From: Bimastos eiseni
Lineage: Eukaryota; Annelida; Clitellata; Crassiclitellata; Lumbricidae
Direction: 5' to 3'
Assembly (NCBI GenBank): GCA_959347315.1
Contig: OY365809.1
Span: 45,813,447-45,877,446 of the forward strand
DNA length: 64,000 nucleotides
Numbering within the stretch: position 1 is the stretch's first letter; each line of letters starts with the position of its first letter. A program made the position numbers and the translations under genes. The notes beneath the pieces are model-generated. The model did not search any database and had not been told where the DNA came from. It saw nothing but the letters and a program-made list of their open reading frames with translations. This document shows positions 34,716 through 48,317 of the stretch, piece by piece.

Positions 34716-35044
34716 TTTTCCATGCATTCTATATGGGACTATGAACAATTGTATACTGTATAGTCTGTATATATATATGAGTGTCTTTTTATATTTTGTC
34801 TTTATTAATAAATATATTGCTATCTATCTATCTTCGTATTTCATTGATATCTGTCTATAGTGTTTATTATTATTTTTATCATTATGTGCACAAAATGTAC
34901 GTACAATGTGTGTATGTGTGTATGTGTTGTGTGTATAATGGATAGAAATCTGGTTACTGAGAATGTATGAGGGTAATATTAATTGGTAGCTGTACTATCG
35001 AGTTCAGACTTCTATTATAATAGAGGCAGAATGGAGATTGAATG

Positions 35045-35075
35045 GACGGACGGACGGACGGACGGACGGACGGAC

Positions 35076-35109
<34 letters not shown>

Positions 35110-35190
35110 ATTGATGGAATATTTTATGGATGAATGATGGATGGATGGATGGATGGAGGATTTGATGGTTAGAAGAGTGGATGGATGGAT
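35045..35190. repeat. (GGAC)n / (GGAT)n microsatellite
   Basis: ACGG tetranucleotides change to ATGG tetranucleotides. Confidence 0.9.
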
Positions 35191-35359
35191 GATGGTGCAA
35201 TGTTACATGGGTGCATCCTCCTCGTTTTATGCTCTTTCTCCATTTGTTGCTGTTTCGGTGATAATCGCATCTTGAAGACACTTAATGGAGCATCGCGAAG
35301 ATTAAGCAGTCGTAAATGGCAGACATTGGTACCCGCAAGACACACCTACAGCGCATCTG

Positions 35360-35815
35360 CTTAGTTTATATGTATATAAAAAGACATGGATATATATATA
35401 TAATTGGTCATGGATACCAGTAAGGATAATATGGATATCGCCATAATATATATGTATATATATATATATTCGTATTTTGTACCCATCGTCGTCAGGAACA
35501 GATATTATATGTAAATATATTTATATATATAAATATATTTTTATATATAAATATATATATCAACAAATTAATCAATATATGACCTAATGTATACATGACC
35601 TTAGTCGGTTCAGCTCATGTTCCTGTATGAAAATATATTCATATACATGAATATATATATATAGCACGTATGCTCAGCATATATTGATATATATATGCTG
35701 TTTTATATGTATATATATATAATAATCCATATATATAATATGTATTCGCCCTTATACATTATATCGACGCATCTATAAATTAATTTATTTTGCATTTATA
35801 TATATAGGTCTGTTG
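35360..35815. repeat. TA-rich low-complexity DNA upstream of the tetraspanin
   Basis: ATATATAT-rich sequence just before the putative 5' UTR. It could act as a matrix-attachment-like region, but that is inference. Confidence 0.75.
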
Positions 35816-36020
35816 CCAGCCTATGTTAGTGTCAGCATCGTTGGTTCCTACGTCTGTCGCTGCTGCTGCTGCTGTTGCTGGAGTTGCCGCCGCATCCTCT
35901 GAAGAGCGGGAACTGTGTGATGATGATGATGATGATGCTGAGTAGGTCGATGGGTTGGTGCTAGAGAGGCGGAGTGAGAGAGTGAGGGCTTCGACTGTCG
36001 ACGGTGTAACTCTCAGAGGG

Positions 36021-36158
36021 ATGCTCTATAGTCCGTTGGAAGGCACTCGTAGAACGGAGGATCGCATGGATCGGAATACGACTTCCTTTGGGCTGAGGCA
36101 CCGTCTTCTCGTTAGGTGTCTCCAATCTCTCCTCGTTCTGGTTGCTCTTCTTCTCACG
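36021..36158 (+). CDS. Tetraspanin exon 1
   Basis: 46 codons ending RCLQSLLVLVALLLT, the basic residue, palmitoylatable cysteine and first half of TM1. The donor is ACG|GTAGGC. ATG 36021 has G at -3; ATG 36066 (MDRNTTSFGL) would give a shorter N-terminus more usual for tetraspanins. An in-frame TAG upstream near 35945 limits the coding start. This exon is assigned because it completes TM1 of exon 2 exactly; it lies 8.5 kb upstream, so it is less secure than the other exons. Confidence 0.65.
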
Positions 36159-39100
36159 GTAGGCATAGTGTCGCTTCGGGTCGTTGTTTTTGATGATTAA
36201 GTTAAGTATATATATGGTGTGGTATCAGTTAAGAGATGTGGCGGTGGTTGTGGTATTCGTGTGGTGGTGGAAGCCTGGTGTTGGTGGTGGTGATCTTCGC
36301 GCTGGTGATGGTGGGTGGTGTTTTGTTGTGGTGGTTGGTATAGTTTGTTGTGGTAACCAGATCATTTGGCTCTCGCAGCTCAACTGAAGTGACTAATGAC
36401 TTACTTACTTGCTTATGGTAGTGATCATAAATTCATAATATTGATATTATTATCGTGATCATAATGGTGATATTATTATCATTATTATTATTATTATTAT
36501 TACTTTTTTATTCTTGTTATTATTTTTATTACAATAATTATTATCTTCATCATTATTATCATAATTACCACTATTACTATTATTATACTTATTATTATCA
36601 TCAGCGTCATCATCTTCAGTCAATCAGTTTTCGTTTATTCATCATGCTGGTAAAGACGCAGCTTGTTACAATGGTTTTGATAAGTACAGCTTAATATTTA
36701 GACAGTTACCGTTAGGTCTTCGCCAAATTAGAAAATCAGTTAGTCTGAGATTTAATTATTTAGTTTATGTTAGTAGCGTATTTGCTTATGTGCAATTCTC
36801 TAGTTATGAAATTTCGAATATTTTTATCCGGTTAAATAAAGCCTACGGGGTCACCATCATCACCATTATCATTATTTTGTTATCATTATTGTTATTATTA
36901 TTACTCTTGTTGATTGTAATAATGTACATGAATACGCATGAGATCTGTTTGCATGCAAGGCATGACTCATGTTTTATTAATAGGTTTTCGACGATTGTTT
37001 ATTTATAAATAGAACTGGGCTTTTTCATCATCCATCGTATGAATGATGGTTGTTATCCGATCCATTTCCGGTCTGTCTCTTTCGACCTCTCTTTGTCTGT
37101 CTATTTTCTGTCTTCCTACCGGTCTATATGTCTGTCGGTATGCCTTTCTTTTGTCGGTTCGTCGGTCCATCCATCCGTTGGTCTTTCTATCTGTCTGTTG
37201 CTGTCTGTCTGTCCGTCTGCATCTGTCTGTCAATCCAACCCATTAGTATTTCGTTGGGTCTGGAGTCATGGACAGCAATACATTTCCGAAGTGAATCCCT
37301 AGGATCAGCGTTTGACCCTATTCATCGTCATCCAAATTGCTATTAGCAGCAAGCGTGGGAGGAATGGAGAAGGAATGGGTACTGAGGAATGGATGGAGAA
37401 ATGGAGAAGAAATGGGTATTGAGGAATGGTGGAGGAATGGAGAAGAAATCGGTATTGAGGAATGGGTGGAGGAATGGAGAAGAAATCGGTATTGAGGAAT
37501 GGGTGGAGGAATGGAGAAGAAATGGGTATTGTGGAATGGGTGGAGGAATGGAAAAAAAATGGGTATTGAGGAATGGGTGGAGGAATGGAGAAGAAATGGG
37601 TATTGAGGAATGGGTGGAGGAATGGAAAAGAAATGGGTATTGAGGAATGGGTGGAGGAATGGAAAAGAAATGGATATTGAGGAATGGGTGGAGGAATGGA
37701 AAAGAAATGGGTATTGAGGAATGGGTGGAGGAATGGAAAAGAAATGGGTATTGAGGAATGGGTGGAGGAATGGAAAAGAAATGGGTATTGAGGAATGGGT
37801 GGAGGAATGGAGAAGGAATGGGTATTGAGGAATGGGTGGAGGATTGGAAAAGAAATGGGTATTGAGGAATGGGTGGAGGAATAGAGAAGGAATGGGTACT
37901 GAGGAATGGGTGGAGGAATCGGTATAAGAATAGGACTAGAAATAGAAGAAGAAATGCGATGGATATGAGTAGATATAGGATTGAAATAATGGAAATAGAG
38001 ATGAAATTCTTGGATGAATTATAAAGGTAATAATAATTTCCGTAAAATTTTTAAACTGACAACAACGCAGCATGATCGAATGATGTTATTTTAGCAGCCC
38101 ATTAGCTATACATGAATTTAATTTAACTAACACTCCCATTTAAGGAGATTTTGAGGAGTCCATATATCTATAGGCTGTGTAGTAGGGATGTAATTGGAGA
38201 CCGGATGAGACGCAGGTCAAAAACAGAGAGGAGGAATAGGAGAAATGTGAGAAATTGGACGAGAGAAATTATAAGCGGAAATTATAGTTTATATGAAGCT
38301 CAAGAGCTGGCATTAAAATATATAGAGAGGAAATAGTAGGAGATATAGAAGGAATAGGGGAAATGGAAGGAGAATTTAGACTATTACGATAACTGTGACT
38401 ATAAACGTGGTGCTAGGAATAAGTTTGATATCAGGTGAGAAATGAAAGACGGAGGAGGAGGTAATAGCTGAAGACATATCTGAAATAGGTTTCGAATTGG
38501 AAAAGGTTAATCGTCGATTCGATGTTGATTTTTTCCACCAGTGTCAACTGTGGCTTCACCATATTTCCAATGGCTCTCTCGTAGCTATTAGTCATCCTGG
38601 CTCCCCCCTACCACTTTTCCACGTGGCTAATAATGCCCGAGACCATCTCGCTCTGCTACACCAGCATATGCGTTCGACATAGATAAATCTGCATTTAATG
38701 TATAATATCAATGTATACATGCATACCTGTAATGTATACAAAATATATGTATGGAATAGAATAGAGTCATGGGTGAGAAAGAGACGTATATTTAAAACTG
38801 TAGAGAAAGATACGAAGGGATATAATTATATAGAAAGGTTAAAGAATACACACACGCATACACACACAGAGCAAGACACCCACATACAGGTAGACAAACG
38901 GAGAGATACAGGTACTGGTATGCGGACAGTATATTTCGCTGAAGAGGTGACATTAATCCGGGGAAAGGAGAATATTATTGTTGAGAGTAGATTACTGGAA
39001 GAGACGTAGGCCGTAGGAGAAGGGTTAAAAGTGTTCTAACACTTGGCTCTGAGATCGCGTCTCCTCCCTCTTCACTGCCTCGACCATAAATTGTTTCCAT

Positions 39101-39998
39101 CCTGCCTCGGGTTAAGGGCTCTCACTTCCGTTACACCATATACTGCCGATGTAACTCTTATCTATCGATACTTCTCGGTTTTTTCTCCCTAAGAGCTATG
39201 GTAACTCTTCAACGACATACTCGCGTTCTCTGTCTGTCTGTCTGTCTCCCTGTCTCTCTATCTTTGTGTCTCTGTGTATGTCTGTCTTTCCAACCTTTCT
39301 CTCATTCTTTCTTTCCTTCTCTCTCTGTTTCATTAATTGTCTATTTCACACTTCCTGCATCCTTAGTTCTCTGCATTCAACCCTTCCATTTTCCCTCCCT
39401 TTGCCAGGTTTGTCTTTTTATCTGCCCTTTACTAAATATCTCAAAGGCCACTTTTCCATGCCTCTCCCTCAACCTCTTCTCTCTCTTCTCCTCTTCCTCT
39501 CTCTCACTTCCAAATTGTCCGTATTTTAAATGATGAATCAGCCTGCATAGCTTCGATATCTGAGGGGGTTTTGCCTCCGAGCTCCCATAAACCTCTAGGC
39601 AACGTCCCTCGTGATCTTTCCAATACCACCTTCCTTCCTTCCTCTTATCACGTATCAAAACCCCAGCGGCGCATTCCAGGCATTACAGGGCTCTCCCAGC
39701 GCATGCAAACGCTCACACGCCAATTCCCCGCTGCGAGTGCTCATCAAAATCATGCGCTATATAACTGTAACATTGCATCCTACTGCACTCCATTCTATTC
39801 TATCTATTTCCATTCTACATAACTGTAACATTGCGTCGTATTGTAATTTATTCTATTCTATTAATTTCTAGTCCATATTAGCCTATAACCCTAACATTGC
39901 CTCGCACATATATTGTACTTTATTCAATTCTATGAATTTATGATCTATATAACTCTGACATTTTATAGAATATTGTACTTTGTTTTATTATTGATAAT

Positions 39999-40038
<40 letters not shown>

Positions 40039-42484
40039 CACAGATACACAGAAGACGACCTCTGACCATCCGGACAGCGGTTTTAGCACAATATTAGTAA
40101 TCTCTAAGTCCTTGGGGGAATTAAGTACCTCAGGGCAATCTGAAGTTGCTTACGCCTATATACATACTACTAATAAATAAATAATAATAATAATAATAAT
40201 AATAACGATAATAATAAAAATAACAATAATAAATAATGATAATAAAACTAATATTGTGCTGTGCATTACACACTGGAGCATCAGAAGTTATCAATTCCAT
40301 TAAGTGGCTGATCAGAAGATTCTTGTGTCTAATATCCGTGTGAATAACTAAATCTGGATGACTTGGATCGCGTGAATCGGGTGAAACCCTTTCAGACCGG
40401 CATCTCCCTTTTCAACAGTAATGTGATATTTAAGACGTACACGAGTAGCCTATATAGTTATTTTTTGTCTCAATCATTTAATTAATCTTAAAAGCTAGAC
40501 CAGTTTCTCGTCTTTTTCATCCGGTTTCAAATGTTTTAACAGACATCAATTTCTACCATATGTGTTATCAATTACTCAACTATTCTTAAATAGGGCATTG
40601 AACAGCACAAAGCGAGCTTAGGCTCCGCAAAATGTTTGCAGAAAGTGATATATTTAGGTCAATGGTTTCTACAAGTGTTATAAGTTTTTGGACTTAATTC
40701 GAGTGATTTACTTTATTCTATAAATCTTGAAACATGAAACGAAGGCGAAGTTGAAGCCTTGTTGAACGCTATAGCAATGGCAATTGATAAATGAGTACTT
40801 GAGTGATTTTGTTCTGAAGTTGCTTACGCCTATATACAGATCGGTTGGCAGTGAACCAGAGGCATACACTAAGGAGAGCCGTGTGTTCTATTTAAGGATT
40901 TTAAGTAGCCGTTCACTGCGCTCGGCTTCTCGCAGAGATCTGCAGGTTCCTCGCTTCCCTTAATTGATGATAACCCATCCGGCAATATCGTGCTTCTAGG
41001 GACGCTGTTAGTAGTGCAATCATATTGTTAAAGTGTATACCGTTGATCAATCAATCAATCGATCGATCGATCGATCGATCAATATATCGATCAATATATT
41101 TTCATTGTAATCAACCAGATTAACAGCAGTAAGATAATTTATATAAGGTTCCTGTGATACTAGTAACAGTTGGGGCCCTGAAGGGATCTAGATCCCGTTA
41201 GCTATTGTCACCTATAGAGTACTTACTAATTATATATACACGAATAACAGTCGACTAACATAATCATATGTTTTATCCACCTATGACTGAATTGTTTTGC
41301 ATTTTATCTTAGCTAACGACATGAAAACATAATGATACCAACATAGCAACCTATAGGTTCATATACTAGGCATAGAACTTAATCATAATAAGACAAAATA
41401 ATTTAGGTTTATATACTAACAGAGCAGGCTACTTATTTGCATTCGTTATGTAGCCAATAATGTAGAGCTACCTATTACGCATGTGTAAAGGACAGGAAGA
41501 GGAGGAAGCATTTCCATTGCACGAGAGTTTGCATTGATTTGAACCAGCAAATAGGACACGCAATTTCTGTTTACTTTAAGGATGTTCTACTTGTCACCAT
41601 CAGGTAGATAACCTTACAATTGGCGCCTCTGGCAGTGGCAGGTGCTTGAGAGGCGCTAGATGCGTTGCTAAGAATTGTGTGTCACTGGCAATCACAGTCT
41701 GTACGCCTTCTCTATCGTTGGCCCTACAACGGGAAATAAACATTAGGAAAGATTGGAACTTAACTTGTTGGGAGTGTAATAGATTTGGGTAAGTTTTTGA
41801 ATAGGAAATGAATGGAACGAAACAGTGATCTATTATACTGAGACGATACAAAAGTATACAGTGTGATAAATTGGGAAAAAGAGATTATACATAGACATAG
41901 ATCGCTTATAAAGGAGCATGTGTGATAAAGATGCCTTGTGATGCATATATATATATATATATATATATCCGATACAGAGATACTATGTAAAGCAAAGAAA
42001 CTGCAATTTAAATCATGTGTATAAGCAATATCATCGTTCCTTAGCATTTTGATTTTGAGTAAACAGAAATTCCTAGCATTTCATTGCACAACAATATGAT
42101 CAATGTTCTTTCGAACAATGTGTTACATTAACTAATACCTAACGATGTTCTTTGTGCAATGTAAGAGTTCTAGAACACCCGAAGTCTTCTTGCTTATTCA
42201 ATGTATTCTTACGTTTTTGATGTTGCACTTGAATTAGACGATGTATGTGGAATGGATGGATAATAATTGTATCGGAGATTGAAGATGTCGACCGGTGTTT
42301 GATGGCCGCGTGGCGCGCGGCTTAATGGTGGTTGCAGCGTCTGGTACGGTGCAGACTGATGCAAGGAGGAGGAGGGCCAGGAGGAGGAGGAGGATGCTAT
42401 CGCAGCCACGGCATCTGTAACGCATCGACTGCATCTGATGCTGCTGAGGAAGGAGGGGGCGGAGAGTTAGAGCTGGAGATGGAA

Positions 42485-42532
<48 letters not shown>

Positions 42533-45500
42533 GTGGAGATAGACTGAGATAATGTAATGTAATGTAAATCTTCGAAAATTTCTCACCGCCCACAAAAGCT
42601 GCGTCAGGGAGATCAGCTAATTCACTGGCGCTATACCAAAGGTCCGCAATAGCCAATCCAACAGGGGTAAATAGAGAGACATATAATATTATATGTAGAG
42701 AAAGGAATGGAGATAGATGGAAAGAGATGGAGAGAAAGGGAGGGAGATGGAGATAACGAAGAGAAGAGATAGAGATGGAGATAGATAGAGATGAGAGGGA
42801 TAGAGGGAGAGGAGAGAGATAGTGAGAAATTGGAAAAATAGAAGTGCCAGTGCCAGTCCCAAGTACCGGTGCCAGTCCCAAGCTTTGAAAAAAAGGAGGA
42901 ACGCGACGCTAATGGTCTTTGTTATCACAAAGTGTCGTTAAACTGCAACTACTGCACCCAGAGAGAGAGAGATATAGAGAGAAAGATAGAGAGAAAGAGA
43001 GAGAGAGAGACATGGAAAGATAAAAGATAGGGTCCGATAGAAATACACACAGACAGAAATTAAGCATAGAGAGGCAGACCGATAGACAGATGAAGCTGGA
43101 GTGCTTGGTATGGATGTGCTGATTATTGTAAACACCGGACGCGTCTGAGTTCATGGCATAGGAAATAAACGCATTAAATCGACCTATTGGCCAACCGGAT
43201 ATACACCGACATCGCATTCCGAAGAGTGCAATATACAAGACCAGCATAAACACCAGACCACAGACCCGCCTTAGAGTCCCAACAGTCGAGTGGTTAGACG
43301 CCTTCACAGACACAAACAGAAGGTATCCGGTTCAATACTTCTTCCGCTTATCGGATACTTTGGGATGGTTTTAGAGGCCTAAACGCAGGCGCTATGGCGA
43401 CTTAACTTCTTGGCCTTGGTATATGAATTTCCCTTTGATTATTATTAGAATGAGTAGCCCATGTGGTGCCTCTGTGTAATGGGCGAAGAACCATCGACCG
43501 ATGTTGCTTCGAAAATAATCAGCAGTCAGATGGTCAGTTTATTGAAAGAGAGAGGCAGGTAATATTGGATGAAAATTGATCACTCCTTTTCTCTCTCTTA
43601 GTGTACTCTCTCTATCTAAATCTCTCTCTCTCTCTCACTCACTCTCTATTTCTCACTCTGTCTCTCTGTCTCTTTCTCTCTGTCTCTGTCTAATCTCACC
43701 ATTTTTCTACCTTTCTACCTTTTCTAATCTGTTCCATCCCATTGCCTCCGGCTAAAACAACTGGTCGAGTTGTTTTTCTGCTTTTCGAAAATATTTGATC
43801 ATATCCATCTATATAAATAAATGTAATTATTCTCACGCTTATATTAGATATAAGCACTATATGGTACACATATTAGGTAGGTTCCATATATACTTAGACG
43901 CCATATATTTAATTACACATACATAGACCATGTGTACAATGCTCTACATAAATAGTGATGCGGTGCCATGCACTGCACCGTTTGTATCTAGTTTCGGTAG
44001 TTGAATAATGAGTCAACGGGAAATGTCAGTGTAAGTTAGTTTCAACAAGATATATAAGGGAGTCGAAAACAATCTTTATTGCACACACATACACACACGA
44101 ACACACAGGCACGAACGCACACAAATACACAAGCATAAACACACACACACACATACACACACATTGAGAAGATGATCGACATGGATTCAATCTATTGCAC
44201 AATGTATTTGCTGAGTTAGCCTACTGTATAGAAATACTAGATGTTGGTAGATTATAATAATCATGTTGTTTAGACGATGTTCTTTCACTCTCTATTGACT
44301 GATTATAATTGTTATTGCTACTTGCTACTGATGATAATGCTTCGCCCGCTATTGTCTCGTTGCTTTTGACAACAGCTGATCGAATGCTGTTTGTTAGCAG
44401 TTGTTTAGTTGCTGTTGTTTCGCATGTCCTATTCTGTAGTTTAACCCGTTGTTACCTCTTTCGGGGTGTTTCAGCTGGTCATATTTTCTTTTCAGCTGTT
44501 TTTATTTCCTCGCTGCTGTTTCAGTTGGTAAGACGTTTTTCAGCCGTTGTTGTCTTGTTCCTGCTGTTTCATCTATTCGTGTGTTGTCTTTTTCAGGCGT
44601 TGTTGTCTTGTTCCTGCTGTTTCATCCATTCGTGTGTTGTCTTTTTCAGTCGTTGTTGTCTCGTTTCGGTCGTTACAGGTCGTCGGGTGTTGTCTTGTTG
44701 GAACCGGGATCTTCGTCTATCTATCGGAACGATTCGAGCGCCCTCTTTTGACACATCTGTCGATTGGATCCATTGCTCTCGGGACCGGAAGTATCGCCAC
44801 AGGAATTCTGGGATGCATCGTTGGGTTTACGAAACGAAATGCTTTACAAGTCACAGTAAGACATGCTTTAGTACTCTAGCGCTGGAATACTTAAATATAA
44901 AAAATATAAAATAAAATCGTTCATTTTGTAGCCAACCAATTTTACAAATCAATCAGAAACTATTCCAAGCTACAAAATGATGTCACTCGTTATGCTTGAT
45001 GGCGACCACAAAGAAAGGCTGTGAAGGGATCAAGGAACGTTGTACAATTCAAGAAGACAAACACGACGGCCAAGTGAAATACAGCAACTAAATCGTCATC
45101 ATAAATGTGCACACGCGTTTTAATTAAGCTACCAAAATTATAAAATAAAAGAGAGTCAAACAGAGTTGGTCAAAATTAAAGACCAGCAAATAAAACATAC
45201 GTACATACATACGTTTCGGAACGTTCTTCGCCCTGAAATCTATTCTATACCACACTTTGCCCTGAAGCCGATTTTACACCACACCGAGGAGCGACACTCT
45301 TGCTATGCATTCGAGGGATTATTAACTTGGACCGGAGGAGGACTCTGACCGATTGCATCGGTTACATTCGGCGGAGAGACGAAGGAGAGAGAGTTGGGGA
45401 GCAATGCGGCCGCGCCTTGTGGGGGTAGGTCGGTCTGTGAGCAGTCCAGATGCGGAAAATTCACCAGCCAATCATATCCCACGTGTCCAATTATACCACG

Positions 45501-46928
45501 GAACATTCCACCTGGAAGATGTTACGCATACTGGAAGCTTGGAGTAACCTGCTTATGATGAGAGTAGCTATAAAAACTGGATACGCTGTTGGTCCATATC
45601 CGTATCAGAGGGTCGTAAAGTAGTGGTGAACACACTGGGTCGCGAAGCTTAGGAACGGAGTTCGTGACCCGTATTCCCCTAAGGTTGACTTGTTTCCTTC
45701 TTTCGCTAGGCGGCGACGTTTGTTAAAAATGAGATGTATAGCGTAATGGGCGCCTTGCGTGGCTGCCGACGATTGAATTCGACTTCTGTAATAAATAACT
45801 CGTCATCATTCATTCTTACGTCATGCTGCACTTGTAATCATGCTGCGATTTGTCAATGTGAAATTAAACGAATAAAGTTAGAAAGTATAAGTTTTCCATA
45901 CGCAATATCAATCAAGGTTCAGAAATATTACTTTCACGTACAAGCAGAGTTTGACAGCGTAAGAGAGAGTTTAAGACAGGGCTTGAATTGGTAAATGTCC
46001 AGATATCCCGATCAGAATTTTTACGAACCTCAGAGCGGTAGAATATTATTCATGCTAAATTGCAGAGGATAAACTGTTATTTTTCGATGCAGGAACTTGG
46101 TTCTTAGCTGTATTGAGATACATTAAGCCGCTGATAGCTGATTTGTGGGTGTTTCTTGACTCCAAGGTAAATTATAAGAATTTACTGGCGGGATTGAAAA
46201 ATGAACGGGGGGTGGGTTGAACTCTCCCAATCCCCGAAAATTTCGTCACTGGTTTAAGACAAGTCGTGGGGTTGACATCAGACTAAGAGTCATAAGCCTT
46301 CAAATATCGAACAAACCTGAAGACACTTAATTTTCGATGGTGATTTCATTGTGCTAGTTCAGGGTCACTTCTGACGATTCTATCTCAAGTGGCGCTATAT
46401 AAAATATTTTGCAGTTACCATAACCATTGTTATTTATAACCGTTGTTTTAGTTCATTGTCTCCGCTGCCTGTGGATTGCTTGCGTCGCTGGTCGTCTGTT
46501 CCTGGCTATTCCTACAGAGGTGTACGGTAAGAGAACACCAACTTCGTATACTATAGTAGTTTCAGAACACCGCGTGATTACAAAGATCGTTAGATTCGCC
46601 CTCCTCATTTGTCAAGGCTTGGGATTGGCACTATCAGAATGCGAACAGTGGAGGAGTTGGAAGAAATTAATAAGCACTGAATAAGCATTAAATAAATTAA
46701 ATCTAAAACGACCAATTATGAGAACTTTATGGCTTCAGTGATGAATGTGTGATCGTTGAAGCTCTTCGTTGAGTCAACGACGTCGTTACGGATCGCCATC
46801 GAAAGATACTTTGACGATGAAAAGTCCAGACAGTTCGTGAACGATGTTCAACACAGGGTTCGTGTCTGTGTTTATACATGTATATCTGTCTGTCTGTCTG
46901 TCTGTCTGTCTTTCTGTCTGTCTGTCTT

Positions 46929-46999
<71 letters not shown>

Positions 47000-48223
47000 A
47001 CCTGATTATTGCACTGGAATTCCGTAGATTTAGCGAGGATGAGATTAGAAACCTAACTGGGATTGATTTGGTTTTCCATAGCAAGTACAGTCTTATGAGA
47101 GTCCTAATTTGGTCAATTGTTGCTCCTGGTAATATGAATGGGCGTGGTGACTTAGTGGGATGCTCGGCGCCTTGCGTACGGACGATCGCAGGTTCAAACC
47201 CACCTCAGGTCACTGCGTAGCGACCTTGGACAAGTTGCTCACTCATAATTGTCTGTGAGGAAGGCAACGAAAAAGCACCTCACTCATCTCACCCCCGGGT
47301 GGCGTAAAGCCAATGGACCTGCCTTCCGGCAGAGAACTCATCATCACAATATAAATAGCGTTAGAGATGGTTAAGTCGTTGTTTATTTTGGTGAATTTCT
47401 AAAATCTAACGTATAACATAGATGTTATTTATTATGTACTTTTTCAGCTGAGTTGCTGTGGTGCTGATCTTGGTTACGCCGATTATGGAGTTCATTTGAA
47501 TGAGGATCTAAGTGCAGTCTGCGAAATGCAGTTCTATGGGAAGGCGAGTTTACAAACCATTTGGATCGCAGATATCGTTATAAGATAATGCTCAACTAAT
47601 GTCCTATCTAATTACTTCGGACGAATCATCTTTATTTCATGCTGCATGCATTCACTAATTATAATTATATGATATCATAGGATTGCAATTTAATTTTCTC
47701 GTTATCATAACTATTGTCATTAATAATAGCCGATAGCATGTATTGTTACTGCAACGACTTAGTCTGTTGTTGTTGTTGCTGCTGCTACTACTTTTATGCT
47801 TCCTCTGCCATAACAACTACAACTACTACTATTGCCATACTGTGACAGAAACAAAGTTCATAAACCGTGTTATGTGTGGTCGGAATGTGAACCTACTGCC
47901 CATTGTTACACCAAAAGTGACAATGCCTGAAAGTGGTAGGGCAGAGCCTGCGATGTTGATGCTAAAAAGCAAGAGGAAAGGCAACGGGCGTTGGCATTAA
48001 TCGAACAAAAATTGCGTCAGGTTTGTTTGGGTTCGTGACCAAACTATTGAAACAGAACCTTGAGAGGCAATCCTCAAGTATACCTGTTTTCCTATCTGAT
48101 CAATTTTCAACCATACTTATATTAATAGTTGCAAATTCAATTGCAGTTTAAATTACGATTATCATTATAATAATGCACACCTACGCTTATTGCTCCTTGC
48201 ATAATAAAGCATGGAGGATATGA

Positions 48224-48317
<94 letters not shown>

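Larger units (their letters stand above)
36159..44678 (+). other. Tetraspanin intron 1 (8.5 kb), repeat-filled
   Basis: No internal exon was recognised. It holds microsatellites, a 37-bp minisatellite, copies of repeat families A, B and C and a tRNA-like SINE promoter. The intron's limits are inferred from splice consensus and TM1 continuity. Confidence 0.6.

Noticed and set aside
33596..34763. Two plus-strand frames of 317 and 382 codons
   Set aside because: They are read-through of a 12-bp CTACCTCTTCCC minisatellite in different phases; 11-bp units shift frames, and no exon signals or domains are present.
43275..43345. A functional tRNA gene
   Set aside because: Boxes A and B are present but acceptor and anticodon stems do not pair convincingly; a SINE head is more likely.
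44309..44914. 201-codon plus-strand frame as a gene
   Set aside because: It overlaps the tetraspanin exon in a different frame and mostly reads the 53-bp intronic tandem repeat.
46756..47220. 154-codon frame as a single-exon gene
   Set aside because: The first 34 codons are tetraspanin exon 4; the rest is read-through into a GTCT microsatellite and a SINE.
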